NCBI RefSeq assembly: GCF_963855985.1
Contig: NC_087106.1
Coordinates: 7,919,001-7,983,000 of the forward strand
DNA: 64,000 bases
Reading direction: 5' to 3'
Source of the DNA: Ostrinia nubilalis
Taxonomy: Eukaryota; Arthropoda; Insecta; Lepidoptera; Crambidae
Shown here: positions 42,666-53,479 of the stretch, in pieces
Numbering within the stretch: position 1 is the first letter of the stretch
Layout: each line of letters starts with the position of its first letter
Notes under the pieces: model-generated
The model's input: the letters and a program-made list of their open reading frames with translations, nothing else
Database searches by the model: none
Told to the model about the DNA's origin: nothing
Program-made: the position numbers and the translations under genes

Positions 42666-42720
42666 AGAAAAAGAATTTATCAGTGTGGATCATAAAAACC
42701 TTTCAAATTGAGAATCTTTT

Positions 42721-45700
42721 GTGTCGTGCAGTCGAGTACTAATTATGGAACACGCTCGGCCACCGCCAGAATTGAGTTTGGAGGGCAGCTCCGTCGGCCG
42801 GGCCGACGCGTGGAAACGGTGGAAGACGCAGTTTTTACTGTTTCTGAAGGCATCAGGGGTGCACAAGGAAGATGATGGGGTACAGGCGAGTTTGCTCATC
42901 AACTTGGTCGGACCAGAAGGGTTCGACGTATATGAGACTTTTACGTTTGAGAAAAATTCGGACAAGGACGACGTCGCCATCTTGATAAAAAAGTTTGATG
43001 ATTATTTCGGTGTGAAGCCAAACATAACGTTATCGAGATACAATTTCTTTACAAGAAGTCAAGAAACCGGCGAGTCCATCAATCAATACGTCACTGCATT
43101 GAAGTTATTGGCAAAAACTTGTGGATTTCAATCTTTGGAAACTGAACTGATACGTGACCGTATAGTGTGTGGTATAAAAAATACGGTTGTTCGTGATCGC
43201 TTGTTGCGAACAGAGGATTTGACATTAGACAAGGCAATAAAAATATGCCAAGTCGACGAGATATCGGTGGATAGCGGCCGTTTGTTGGAGACGCATGGCG
43301 CTGGCGCCGGGCCCTCGCGCGTGGACGCGGTGCGGGCGCGCAGCTCGGGCCGGGGGCGCGGGCGCGGCTGGCGCGGGCGCGGGCGCGGCGGCGGCGCTCC
43401 GGGCCGCCAGCTGCCGGTCGACACGGGCGCGAGTTGCCCCAGGTGTGGCGGTCAGTGCGGTGAATCGAAGCAGTGTCCAGCTATTTTTGTGCAGTGTTAT
43501 GTGTGTGAAAACCATGGTCATTTTGCTAGGATGTGTAAGTTAAAGAAAAATGTGAAGAAGTTATACGACATTGGAATGAGTCAAGAGTTAGATGAAGAAA
43601 ATGACTGTGAGTCGTTTTATGTATCTATGCTTTTTAATGTCTCTGAGGTTAGGTCCTTGTCAGAAGACTGGTGTGAAATACTTAATTGTGACAATGGATC
43701 AGAAACATTTAAATTAGACACTGGCGCAGATATCAATGTACTGTCTTATAAACGGTTCTTACAGTTAGGTTTTAAGCCAAAAAATATTGATGTGAGTAAT
43801 AATGTCAAACTTCAATCTTACAGCGGAGACACTATTCCTATAAAAGGAATTTGTCATTTAAAATGGTATTACAAGAATGTTTCTTATAATCTTAAATTTG
43901 CTATTGCTTCTATAGATTGTCAAAGTGTGCTGGGACTTAATGCTTGTACAACATTAGGACTAGTTCAGAGAATACATAATATTAATTTGGCAGAATATGA
44001 TGATTTGTTTACTGGGTTAGGTTGTTTGCCCGGGGAATATCACATAGTAGTTGATAAAGAAATACCACCGGTGGTTTGTGCTCCGAGGAAAGTACCATTA
44101 GGGTTGCGTGATCAGTTACTAGAGGAGTTAAATAGAATGACACAATTAGGAGTTATAAGAAAGGTGAGTCATCCTACACCATGGGTAAATTCTCTTGTAA
44201 TTGCTGCCAAGAAAAATGGTCAATTACGTTTATGTTTGGATCCGAGGCCTCTTAACATGGCAATACAGCGCGCTCATTTTCAGTTGCCAACAATAAATGA
44301 ATTAGCTACTAAACTTCATGGGGCTAAATATTTTTCAGTCCTAGATGCAAATTCTGGGTTTTGGTCTGTAAAGTTAGACAGTGATAGTTCTGACTTGTGC
44401 ACATTTAATACACCTTTTGGGCGTTACCAATACTTAAGATTACCGTTCGGTTTGAATTGTGCACCTGAAGTATTTCATGCAAAAGTCAAACAATTATTTG
44501 AAGGCCTGGAGGGTGTAGATTCTTTCATAGACGACCTAATTTGTTGGGGGAGTACCAAAGAGGAACATGATAAAAGATTAAAAGCATTGTTAGACAGAGC
44601 GCGGGAAATAAATTTTAAATTTAATAAAGAAAAATGTCGTATATGTGTGCAAGAGGTTACATATTTAGGCCACATCTTTAATAAGCACGGAATGAAAGTA
44701 GACCCAGAAAAGGTCAAAGCTATAAAAAATATGCCTGAACCTAATGATCGAAAGAGCTTAGAGAGATTTTTGGGGGCAGTTAATTACCTTTCTAAGTTCA
44801 TACCTAATTATTCAGATCACACTTTCACGCTAACCCGGCTTTTAAAAAAAGATATTACATGGTGTTGGGAATCAGAGCATAAAAAAGCGTTTGAGAAATT
44901 GAAAGATCTTATTAGTGATGCGCCGGTGTTGGCGTTGTACGACGTCGACAGCCCTGCGCTGCTGTCGGTGGACGCCAGCGGCGTGGCGCTGGGCGCCGTG
45001 CTGCTGCAGCGCGGGCGGCCCGTGGAGTACGCGTCGCGCACGCTGACGCCCGCGCAGACACGCTACGCGCAAATCGAGAAGGAGCTGCTGGCTATTGTGT
45101 TTGCATGCGAAAAATTTCACCAGTATATTTACGGAAAAAAACAAATCATTGTGGAATCTGACCATAAACCGCTTGAGTGTATATTTAAAAAGCCTTTGGA
45201 TGCAGTCCCAGCACGCTTGCAGCGTATGATGTTAAAGCTTCAGGGCTATGATTTGAAACTTATATATAAACCAGGGAAGTTCATGTATATACCTGATACA
45301 CTCTCGCGTGCGCCGTTACCAGATTTGTATGATAGTGATATTAGTATGGCCATATTAAATCACCTCAGAATGATTGTATGTAATGTGCCAATGTCTGAGA
45401 GTAAATTGTCTTTGGTAAAGCGGGAAACTTCTAAAGATAAAATGTTAAATCAGTTGCTTAGTTATATCAATGAAGGCTGGCCTAGTCATAGATATAATGT
45501 AAAAGACAATTTAAATTATTTTTGGTCAATGAGAGACGAACTGTATTGTGTTGATGGGGTTATTTTCAAAAATAAACAAGTATTGATTCCGAGTTCGTTA
45601 AGGAGTTTAATGCTGGATATTATCCATGATGGGCACTTAGGAATTGACCGCTGTAAAAGACGCGCACGCGAGGTTTTGTTTTGGCCTGGTATAGTTAAAG

Positions 45701-46647
45701 ACATAGAAGATTATGTTAAAAGATGTAAAGACTGTCGGGAGAATTCAAACAAACCAAGTAAAGAACCAATGCTTCCTGTATCAATCCCTGCTTTGCCTTG
45801 GAATAAAATAGGCACAGATATATTTGAGTTTGGAAAGAAAAGCTATTTAATTATAGTAGACTATTTTTCTGGTTTTATTGAATTGTCAAGTATGAGAGAC
45901 ACTACTTCAAGTACAGTGATAAATATTTTAAAAGAAAATTTTGCTAGGTATGGGATTCCAGAAACTGTTATAAGTGATAATGGCCCTCAGTTTTCATGCT
46001 ATAGTTTTAAAAGTTTTTCACTTGAGTGGGGATTTAATCACATTACTTCTTCTCCATATTACGCACAGTCCAATGGAAAAAGTGAAAGGGCTGTGCAAAC
46101 CATAAAAAATATGTTAAAAAAGTCTATTGACAGTAAAACTGATTTTTATTTAAATTTGTTAAGTTATAGAAACACTCCTAGAGAAAACTTGAATTCTCCT
46201 GCACAACTAATGATGGGGCGCCGATTAAAATGTAGGCTCCCAGTACATCCAGACTTATTGAAACCGCAAACATGCGATATGGCACTACAACACAAAAACA
46301 TTTTAAATAAGCAAAAACACAGTAAATTGTATTATGACAATCATAGTAAAAACATGTCAGAATTAAATGTCGGTGATGATGTAATTATGTTAGAACATAA
46401 TAATGAACGAATCCACGGTAAAGTTGTTGGTAAGGCGTCAACTCCGCGTTCTTACATAATTAAAAATAAGATGGGTATTTATCGTCGCAATCGCCGACAT
46501 TTGATTAAAAGTGTGCCATCATTGCCGGAGACGGTGACACATAATAACAATAAGGGGGGTGATAGGTATGGTAAGGTCATAAGCAGGCCGTATTCTCCTC
46601 CTATAACCCGCAGTAAGACTGGTAAAACTAAACCAAAAGTATGGTAA
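42721..46647 (+). CDS. Gypsy-type Gag-Pol polyprotein, single intact ORF
   Basis: 1308 codons; the true start may be the second ATG (42745, MEHARPPPEL). Order: Gag (to about residue 190), an Arg/Gly-rich linker, zinc knuckles (CPRCGGQCGESKQCP about 237; CYVCENHGHFARMC about 259-272), protease with LDTGADINVLS (about 331), reverse transcriptase with the catalytic FIDDL (about 602), RNase H (SVDASGVALGAVLL, about 747), integrase zinc module (IHDGHLGIDR...CKDC, about 968) and core with D in TDIFEFG, D in SDNGPQF, E in NGKSERAVQ. All catalytic motifs are intact, typical of K02A2.6-like Gypsy elements of insects. No env. Two GC-rich patches contrast with the AT-rich remainder. The 3' LTR is not found, so remobilisation of this copy is unlikely. 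Confidence 0.93.
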   Translation: MSCSRVLIMEHARPPPELSLEGSSVGRADAWKRWKTQFLLFLKASGVHKEDDGVQASLLINLVGPEGFDVYETFTFEKNSDKDDVAILIKKFDDYFGVKPNITLSRYNFFTRSQETGESINQYVTALKLLAKTCGFQSLETELIRDRIVCGIKNTVVRDRLLRTEDLTLDKAIKICQVDEISVDSGRLLETHGAGAGPSRVDAVRARSSGRGRGRGWRGRGRGGGAPGRQLPVDTGASCPRCGGQCGESKQCPAIFVQCYVCENHGHFARMCKLKKNVKKLYDIGMSQELDEENDCESFYVSMLFNVSEVRSLSEDWCEILNCDNGSETFKLDTGADINVLSYKRFLQLGFKPKNIDVSNNVKLQSYSGDTIPIKGICHLKWYYKNVSYNLKFAIASIDCQSVLGLNACTTLGLVQRIHNINLAEYDDLFTGLGCLPGEYHIVVDKEIPPVVCAPRKVPLGLRDQLLEELNRMTQLGVIRKVSHPTPWVNSLVIAAKKNGQLRLCLDPRPLNMAIQRAHFQLPTINELATKLHGAKYFSVLDANSGFWSVKLDSDSSDLCTFNTPFGRYQYLRLPFGLNCAPEVFHAKVKQLFEGLEGVDSFIDDLICWGSTKEEHDKRLKALLDRAREINFKFNKEKCRICVQEVTYLGHIFNKHGMKVDPEKVKAIKNMPEPNDRKSLERFLGAVNYLSKFIPNYSDHTFTLTRLLKKDITWCWESEHKKAFEKLKDLISDAPVLALYDVDSPALLSVDASGVALGAVLLQRGRPVEYASRTLTPAQTRYAQIEKELLAIVFACEKFHQYIYGKKQIIVESDHKPLECIFKKPLDAVPARLQRMMLKLQGYDLKLIYKPGKFMYIPDTLSRAPLPDLYDSDISMAILNHLRMIVCNVPMSESKLSLVKRETSKDKMLNQLLSYINEGWPSHRYNVKDNLNYFWSMRDELYCVDGVIFKNKQVLIPSSLRSLMLDIIHDGHLGIDRCKRRAREVLFWPGIVKDIEDYVKRCKDCRENSNKPSKEPMLPVSIPALPWNKIGTDIFEFGKKSYLIIVDYFSGFIELSSMRDTTSSTVINILKENFARYGIPETVISDNGPQFSCYSFKSFSLEWGFNHITSSPYYAQSNGKSERAVQTIKNMLKKSIDSKTDFYLNLLSYRNTPRENLNSPAQLMMGRRLKCRLPVHPDLLKPQTCDMALQHKNILNKQKHSKLYYDNHSKNMSELNVGDDVIMLEHNNERIHGKVVGKASTPRSYIIKNKMGIYRRNRRHLIKSVPSLPETVTHNNNKGGDRYGKVISRPYSPPITRSKTGKTKPKVW

Positions 46648-46684
46648 GGTCTTAAGCACCTTTTGTATTTGTAGTCATTAGTAC

Positions 46685-47295
46685 AAACAAGATTCTCGGG
46701 CAAGCATAAGTCTTCAGGTAACAGGTCTTGACAACGGGCTGAGTCCATTTTCCTTTCTCCATTTTCTAGTGTCAAATCAATTAGGCACGCATTTAATATG
46801 GTGCACATCGAGTGTTGGAACATGCTGAAGGGCATTCGCCTGTCAAGTCGAGGGTCTACTCCCCTTAGTACCTCGTAAGTACGCTCCACCTGGTCGATGA
46901 ATCCACCAAACTCAAAGTTCTGTGAGTAGGTTTCTTGAACAGGGATCGAGCTCGTATGAGGTCCTAGGTCGTAAAGAGGTTCATCGATTGGGGCTGTTTC
47001 TTCCTTCGCTCTAAAATCGTATGAAGCTGCGGCATCAGTCTTTGACTCCTTCGCTGCTTTCTTTTCTTCTCTTTGTTTCTTCCAGTTCATTGATCTCTGG
47101 GTCTGTCCTCGAGGCTTTGATTCACGGACCTCGAATTCACGGACTTGGTTCCAATCGTTGCGAAGAGCTTGCTGTTGTTGGAACTCATAAGCACGGCGGT
47201 CGTTCCGACTGCCTTGTGTCGAACCACCAGCGGGATTACCACGCGGTTGCGGTTGACGTCTTCCAAAGCCTTGACCTTGGGTATCATTATTTGCC
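46685..47295 (-). pseudogene. Unrecognised ORF, Gly/Gln/Arg-rich start, truncated by the Gypsy element
   Basis: From the ATG at 47295 (MANNDTQGQGFGRRQPQPRG), just after a TTTGCCAG acceptor-like site, the frame is open for about 200 codons. The first ~45 residues are low-complexity (G, Q, N, R), then a charged stretch (SMNWKKQREEKKAAKESK). A seemingly folded part follows (QNFEFGGFIDQVERTYEVLR; RMPFSMFQHSMCTILNACLI; CQDLLPEDLCLPENL). It then enters antisense Gypsy sequence, so its C-terminus is gone. A disordered basic N-terminus followed by a helical domain is what nucleic-acid-binding capsid-like proteins look like, but I recognise no family and assign no function. Confidence 0.5.
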
Positions 47296-47414
47296 ATCCT
47301 GGCAAACAACAACAACAAGCGTGTCATTTAATCAAAATTAGTAGACTTGAGGACCAGGTCTGTGAGGAGGTGTGCATAATGCTTCCTTTCGTTAAACTGA
47401 GTTTTAAGAAAGTC

Positions 47415-47540
47415 TCATACCTTTATCGGTATCATTTTGTTGAAATTCTCGCTTGGAAAAAACGTTCCTCTATCAAAAATTATTCGACGCGGTACCACAA
47501 AGGTGCTAGAGTACTTACTTACGCCCTTAAAACTTTTCTG
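47415..47540 (-). pseudogene. Retroelement integrase core scrap
   Basis: The minus strand reads VVPRRIIFDRGTFFPSENF, close to the second catalytic box of Gypsy-type integrases (GxPxRIIxDRGTxFxSxxF). Only about 40 codons are recognisable and the surrounding sequence is not retroelement-like. Confidence 0.4.
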
Positions 47541-47764
47541 ATTGGTTTTACATAAATGTAAAAACCGATTTTTATTAATACCATGTGTGTGTTGCACGTA
47601 TTGCTATGTACAAAAGGGTAGGCCCTTTTTAAAGATTATATTATCAAAAGTTATGCTTACTTTCTCCATCGGGTTTTTAACAACGGTTGTTTATCTCCAG
47701 TCGACTTGGCATACATATAAGCACATTTAAGGCAGGGCGAAACGCAGGGAGTAAAGCTACAGAT

Positions 47765-47912
47765 ACACATGCTCGAAAGTAGCACGCTACTAAGCATGCT
47801 TAACAGCATGCTAATATTGAGTATGCTATCGTACTGGGTACACATGCTAGGTATTGGCATGCTAGTTTTGAGTATGCCGTTGTATTATGTATATTGTTGC
47901 CGTAGCATGCTC
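47765..47912. repeat. Cluster of degenerate AGCATGCT palindromes
   Basis: In about 150 bp there are roughly nine copies of (a)gcatgct or one-mismatch forms (acatgct, gtatgct, gtatgcc), on no fixed period, for example aagcatgcttaacagcatgct. They translate to a run of SML/SMP residues in one minus frame, which is a by-product. Confidence 0.8.
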
Positions 47913-48019
47913 AAAGCAAACATCCCAGTCACACTTGCTACAGAACTCTTGTTGGTAATACAAGCGCTGCCTTGAAATGAATAAATCAATTAGCTATTCG
48001 TACTGAACTCAATAAAATT

Positions 48020-48442
48020 GTGTTTTTGCTCGCGGTGAAATGTACTAAAAAATTGTTGCTGAAAAACACCAAAAAAACAAGAAATAGAACTATTTGGGTT
48101 CGTGATTGGATAGCAAGAAGAGCCAATCTTGGAGCGAGCACTCGTTTGTTGGCAGAAATGCGAGACGAAGATACCGAGGGCTATATAAACCATTTACGCA
48201 TGTTGCCTCATCAATTTGATACGTTACTTTCAAAAGTTGAAGCCTCTATACAAAAGCGGGACACACATCTGCGAGATGCTATTCCTGCTAGAGTTAAATT
48301 AGAAATCACTTTGAGATTTCTAGCTGTTGGAGATTCTTTGCACACATTAGAGGCACTTCACCGAGTGGCAAGATCTACTATATCTCAATTTATACCCGAA
48401 GTTTGTGCTGCGATAACCATGTCTTTAAAGGAATATAATAAG
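48020..48442 (+). pseudogene. 5' exon of a PIF/Harbinger (HARBI1-like) transposase
   Basis: The frame reads TIWVRDWIARRANLGAST, YINHLRMLPHQFDTLLSKVE, KLEITLRFLAVGDSLHTLEA and ISQFIPEVCAAI, then a splice donor AAG|GTAAGA at 48442. This is the N-terminal helical region preceding the DDE_Tnp_4 domain of Harbinger transposases. The catalytic exons are missing; the next recognisable sequence is the element's other gene on the opposite strand. Confidence 0.75.
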
Positions 48443-48558
48443 GTAAGAAAAACAAACATTATTTTTTTAAATGTTTATTAATTAAAAAATCAACATTTAT
48501 AGCATCAATCAAAATCAAATTGAGAAATATTTCACTCAAGACATATCCCAAGCTTTGC

Positions 48559-49132
48559 TTAGGACATCAGCTGTTCCTTCTGAAGTGCCTTGCATAGATG
48601 TCCGTCTAAGTAACGAAAAATGTCTTGATTTTGTATGTTAGATGAATACTGTGTGCATTCTGAAGTACCTTGAATAGATGCCTGTCCAAATGATGGCAAC
48701 GGTTGCACATTTTGTGAGTTAGGTGGATTCTCTTGAATCACAATTGGTTGATTTGGGGTGTACATAGTAGGAATGGATACGCTTCCAATATTTGGATACA
48801 ACTGTCGACGTCTAGCTGATAGTAAACTTGCTTGAATTTCAGCTTGCACATCCAATGCTAAATTTAATGGCAGTGCGCGTAGTTGCGAAGCTACATTAAG
48901 ACCAAAATAATGAAATTCATCAAAATGTGGTGGATTATTTATATTAGAGGATATTTGTTCTAGGCGCTCTAAAGCAGCAGTTACTGAATCATTTGTTGTC
49001 GTAGACACTGCGTTTCTTTCTCTGCGAGTGAATCTCTGATATGTTAAATTTCGGCTAGAATGACTCTTAGTAGATTCTTCATCAGTAGGTCCAATTTCTA
49101 CTTGTGACCGAGGTTGGGCGCAGACATATTTT
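48559..49132 (-). pseudogene. MADF/BESS-type accessory protein C-terminus of the same Harbinger element
   Basis: The minus strand contains YFGLNVASQLRALPLNLALD and VQAEIQASLLSARR, a BESS-like C-terminal motif (ASQLRxLPxxxALxxQxEI) found in Harbinger MADF proteins. It follows a Ser/Thr/Asn-rich linker and is probably preceded by an intron (TTTCTTGCAG at about 49132). The convergent arrangement with the transposase exon is normal for PIF/Harbinger elements. Confidence 0.6.
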
Positions 49133-49134
49133 GT

Positions 49135-49670
49135 TTAATTACTGCAAGAAAGGACTTTTACCTGGCGGCTCGATGACCGGAGTTGTACCGCCACACCGGT
49201 GTAGACGGAGAAGATGATAAATTGTCTGCACGTGAAAAGAGGTTGTCCGGCTTGCAGAAATTTATAGAATTACCGTTCCTTGATTGAAATAAAATAAGAA
49301 AATAAATAAAACAGTTCCCTCTCAATTGACACAATTTATTTAAGTTTCGGGTTGTACGTAAGATGGTAAATATTATTAGCTATGTATACAACTTACAATT
49401 ACGATATAACTACACTTCTGGACACATCTATTGGTCCACCTTAGAGTTTAGGTTTCGATGGCCCCTACCGAAATATGATTGCTAGATTGAACAAAAACTG
49501 TTGATGCAGTTTTAAACCTGATACAGTTTACCATCTTTTTCGATCGTATTGTTTTAAATTTGAATTCAGAATACCATACGACATGGAGCTACGCCTAACA
49601 AGTCGGATATGCGCCTTGTTAAAGGCAATTGATTTTTGAATAAAAAACATGTTTTATCAAATAAAGGTTT
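49135..49670. other. Non-coding flank between Harbinger and Tc1-type remnants
   Basis: No gene seen. The right end (aataaaggtttaatttaaaaa) is probably the 3' untranslated part of the Tc1-type element. A short AATAAA-rich piece near 49290 could be a Harbinger or LTR relic. Confidence 0.4.
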
Positions 49671-50639
49671 AATTTAAAAACGCGTGTTGCCTCCATGGGC
49701 ATCTACCACAGCTCTCATACGATTACGCATAGAGTTTATCAACCGCTCTATGAAATTTTGAGGGATCATCTCCCATTCCTCTTCTATGGCAGTTTTCAAC
49801 TCCTGCATCGTCTGGGCAACTGGCTGACGAGCCCTAACACGTCTTTTTAGCTCGTCCCACATGTGCTCAATGGGGTTCATGTCTGGGCTTCTGGCTGGCC
49901 AGTCCATAACTGTGATGTTCACATCATCACATCCCGAAGATATTCCCTGACGATGCCGGCCGCATGGGCTCTTGCATTATCATGCATAAAAAGGAAATTT
50001 GGGCCCACATAGTCCGCGTATGGTATCACGTGAGGTTCTAAGCACTCACGAATGTACCTTTCAGCATTTAATGTTGGCAGCCGTGGTCCTGTAACAACCT
50101 CAAGTTGAGTTTTGCCGCTCGCGGATATACCGCCCCAGACAGTCCATGAGCCACCGCCATAAGCAACCCTCTCTTCAAAGCAACATTTTGCGAAACGCTC
50201 TCCCTTACGTCGGTAGACCTTCTTCCTTCCATCATTGCCATGTAACACAATTTTAGACTCATCAGAAAAGAGTACACGGCTCCAATCTTGCTGTGTCCAA
50301 TTTAAATGACTGCGTGCGAAATGAAGGCGCGCTGTTCGGTGGGCTCGCGTTAGTTTGGGCCCATTAGCTGGCTTGTGTGGTACCATATCGCGTTCTTTTA
50401 ACCTTCTCCGAATAGTTTGAGCGCTCACAGATACTCCGTAGAAGTCGCGAAGTTGGTTTTGTATCTCAATGGAGGTAAGGTGACGATTTCTCAAGCTGGT
50501 AGTCACGATGAATCGATCCTGCCTTTCAGTTGTAACCCGAGATCGTGGCCTTCCATGGCGACGAACAAAGCCGCCAGTCTCTACCCAAGTAACACAAAAC
50601 ACAATTATAAGAAGCGTACAACAGCATGAACCTACGTGC

Positions 50640-51920
50640 AGAGCAGTATATGAGCAGCATATGTAGCACTATATCAGCCGTATAAAAGTCTATAAGTGTC
50701 TTGTAAGCGCAATTTGGGCCCCAAATAATACGGCTTTGAGCATTATTAAATATTATTAGTGCTGCTAACCAGCGCTTATAATGTTATTGAAGACAGACAT
50801 TAGTAAAGTTGTTAGACAGCATATTCTAATGTAAAAAGCATTTTATTAGATGTTAGTACAGCTTTGAAACAGCTTTCAGAATTACAATGCCAAAGTTACG
50901 TTTTATTCTAAGGCTGAACGTTTTATTTTGTTTGTTTGAAAGTATTCGAAAAAACTTATCGCATTTTATTGTCCGATTTGATTATTTTTCGTTTAGAGTA
51001 TTGCAGTGCAATGGTGTTGTGAGGAGATGTTTTAATGTCTTTGTTTAAAATAATTTATCATAAGGTAAGTATCATTTTTTTTTGTTTCAAGAATGAAAAT
51101 GAGCTGGGAGTATTAGTCTTATGTGAAAATATATATATGTTTGTGGTTTATAATTCACGCGCCCTCACAGAAATCCTTTTTTTAATAAAATAGGGACAAA
51201 TTTAGAATCGACATATGACACTTTTTGTGATTTTTTTAACGATTTGATTAATTTTAACTTATAAAATTGGTTCTATCGATACTCCGCTTGTAAGAAAAGG
51301 ATAATAAGTAGTATTTCATGCATATGTGTATTATAATTTTATTTTCTATGTTAGAGAAAACAGAAAGCAAATGGCGTCAGATAATATTAATGTTTTAAAC
51401 TTTCAACTAGTGTCTTTTAATGTTGTCAGTCTTATTATAGTAAAAAGAAAATGGTTAAGTCATTCAACCTACATATAAAATATCTAAGTGATATCTTTAG
51501 CATTACTGTAACACTTTTTAGGTATGTTATAATGTTCATTAGGTTTAAACGTCATAAAAATGGATTGCTTTAGTGTTAATCAGGGTACCGAAACAATAAT
51601 TTAGAATCCTTTAATCACGTCATGATCCCCTACTCCACGTCTTTCAATTTTATCTGTCTCCAATTAGGTAGGTACCTAGTTTGACAAGTGTTAAGTATAA
51701 AATCATTATCACTACAAATGTAATTTGTAATGAAACACGATATAGCTACCTATCTTATTTTTCGCTCATTGTAATAGTAATAATTTAAACGAACTTTTTG
51801 TAACTAGTTAGTAGTGTTGCTGTAGTCGTTTTTTAAGGGTATGCGTTATACGGGTAATTATTTAGTTTTCAGGTAACTACTTCTCTATTAAGTCATAAAT
51901 AAGCTTATTTGTTTTTTTTT
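50640..51920. other. AT-rich interior of the TA/CCCAAGTAACAC element, no gene seen
   Basis: No domain, RNA gene or repeat array recognised. A T-rich stretch ending TTTTTTTTCAG at 51923 looks like a splice acceptor. Confidence 0.5.
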
Positions 51921-51923
51921 CAG

Positions 51924-51986
51924 ATGCCTTTTAAAATAGTGCAAACGACCGAAAGGGATGAAGGAATGTTCTACGGAACTTCTTGA
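51924..51986 (+). pseudogene. Short exon resembling the start of a DUF4806-type transposon protein
   Basis: After TTTTTTTTCAG the sequence reads ATG and 20 codons (MPFKIVQTTERDEGMFYGTS) to a stop. MFKIVQT/E-type openings are common in insect transposon-associated DUF4806 proteins. Too short for a firm call; it might also be chance. Confidence 0.3.
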
Positions 51987-52123
51987 CTCACACAACAACC
52001 GATTGTACTGTATTTTGTGTATGAGGTGTATCATTTTTTGGAACACGTTTTGCATTTCTTAAACCAAATATAAAGTTTGAATATTCCGTCTTTATCTTTC
52101 TCTTTACTCCACCTTTTCTCTTA

Positions 52124-52235
52124 GGCTGAGTTGCACCACCTAACTTTGACCGTAACTATGACGATAACCGATGTTTTTTGTATGGGGTTTGACAGATTTT
52201 TGACGTTTGTTAAAGTAAGTTGGTGCAACCCGGCC
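52124..52235. mobile_element. 112-bp MITE, GGCTGAGTTGCACCA ends, TTA duplication
   Basis: GGCTGAGTTGCACCACC at the left and GGTGCAACCCGGCC at the right are imperfect inverted repeats, flanked by TTA on both sides (52121-52123, 52236-52238). A 3-bp TTA duplication suggests a PIF/Harbinger-mobilised MITE. Confidence 0.7.
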
Positions 52236-53060
52236 TTAAGTCTTTTTCCACTGTTTATTCATGTCAATAACGTGACACGTTCGACATAAATTTTCTAATG
52301 AATATACATACAGGACCTACTAACGCACAAATGAATATAATCATACGGCTCGTCAGGGTCGGACTGGGCCGGAAGGGCCCGGGTGGCTGATCGCAATCCC
52401 GAGGCCCGAGAAAATACTAAAATAAAGTAAAATAATACGTAGGTATTTACTAATAACAAATAATAATAAAAAGCTAGCCAATCAACATTTTTTTTAAAAG
52501 AGGAGAACTTTCAGCTAAGCAATTAATGACTCGATCGTAAAAGCTTCTGTTTTCGTCATCCTTGATTAGATCCGATTATGTATTTAATACAGTGTGAGTC
52601 ACGATAAAGTGCACATATGAAATTAGGTGAAACTACACTCGCGAGCAAAACTATGGAATCACTTACATGAAGTTGTTTCCACGCGATCTTCTGTGCTAAC
52701 GATTTTGTTAGTAACAAAAAAAGTGGCACCATTTTAAAGATTGGACTTTTAACTTTAAATTGATACCAAATTCATTTAAATCACATCAGTATTTAAAAAG
52801 ATATCCCGGCTGATGTGAAGAAGTAAGGATAAAGACATGTATGAACTGTTTGATACGTCGCGAGTTGCGGCCTATTTACTCCCTGTAAAAGCACGTGTTT
52901 TCGGATTTTTGCTTTCACATATTAATCCAAATACATCTCCGCTTCTTTTGACACTTTACCTGGGATTCTACACCTTCAGAAGCAGCACAAATCGTTGCAC
53001 TATTGCAAGAAGGGCTCAGCCAGCGGGCTGTCACACGTCAGCTCCACATAAACCAGTCCT

Positions 53061-53229
53061 GAGCCCCGATTACGGTAAATTTTAACGTCAACAATCCAGA
53101 CACGCTTCTCGATTCTGCGATACGATTGGTCGTTCAACAGCGTACGTCAGCTGTTTTGACCAATCGTATCGCAGAATCGATGAAGCGTGTCTGGATTGTA
53201 GACGTTAAAAGTTACCGTAATCGGGGCTC
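53061..53229. mobile_element. 169-bp perfect-hairpin MITE, GAGCCCCGATTACGG ends
   Basis: GAGCCCCGATTACGG...CCGTAATCGGGGCTC with nearly complete self-complementarity through gacacgcttc and ctgcgatacgattggtc. The opposite arm of the host element reads cagtcctaggtttcg without it, so it inserted after the arm duplication. Confidence 0.8.
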
Positions 53230-53479
53230 TGGGTTTGGAAAGTTTTAAGACGCTTTCGGGAGACTGGTGGCTTTATCCCGAGGCCATGTTCTGAACAGCG
53301 CCGGTGCACATCGCAGAGGGATGACCGTTTTTTTATGTCAACCTCTCTATGAAATCGTCATCTGACTGGTATCGACGTCCAGCAAGAGCTCAGAAATGCA
53401 GGCTTTTTTGGAGTCAAATTCTATTGCTACGACAAGCAATAGAATTTGACTCAAAAAAAGCCTGCCACAGGCTCGAAAC

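Noticed and set aside
43128..43543. Ala/Arg/Pro-rich ORFs antisense and in other frames over the Gypsy gag
   Set aside because: Shadows of the GC-rich Arg/Gly linker of the real Gag-Pol frame.
47657..47860. 67-codon ORF rich in SML repeats
   Set aside because: By-product of the AGCATGCT palindrome cluster.
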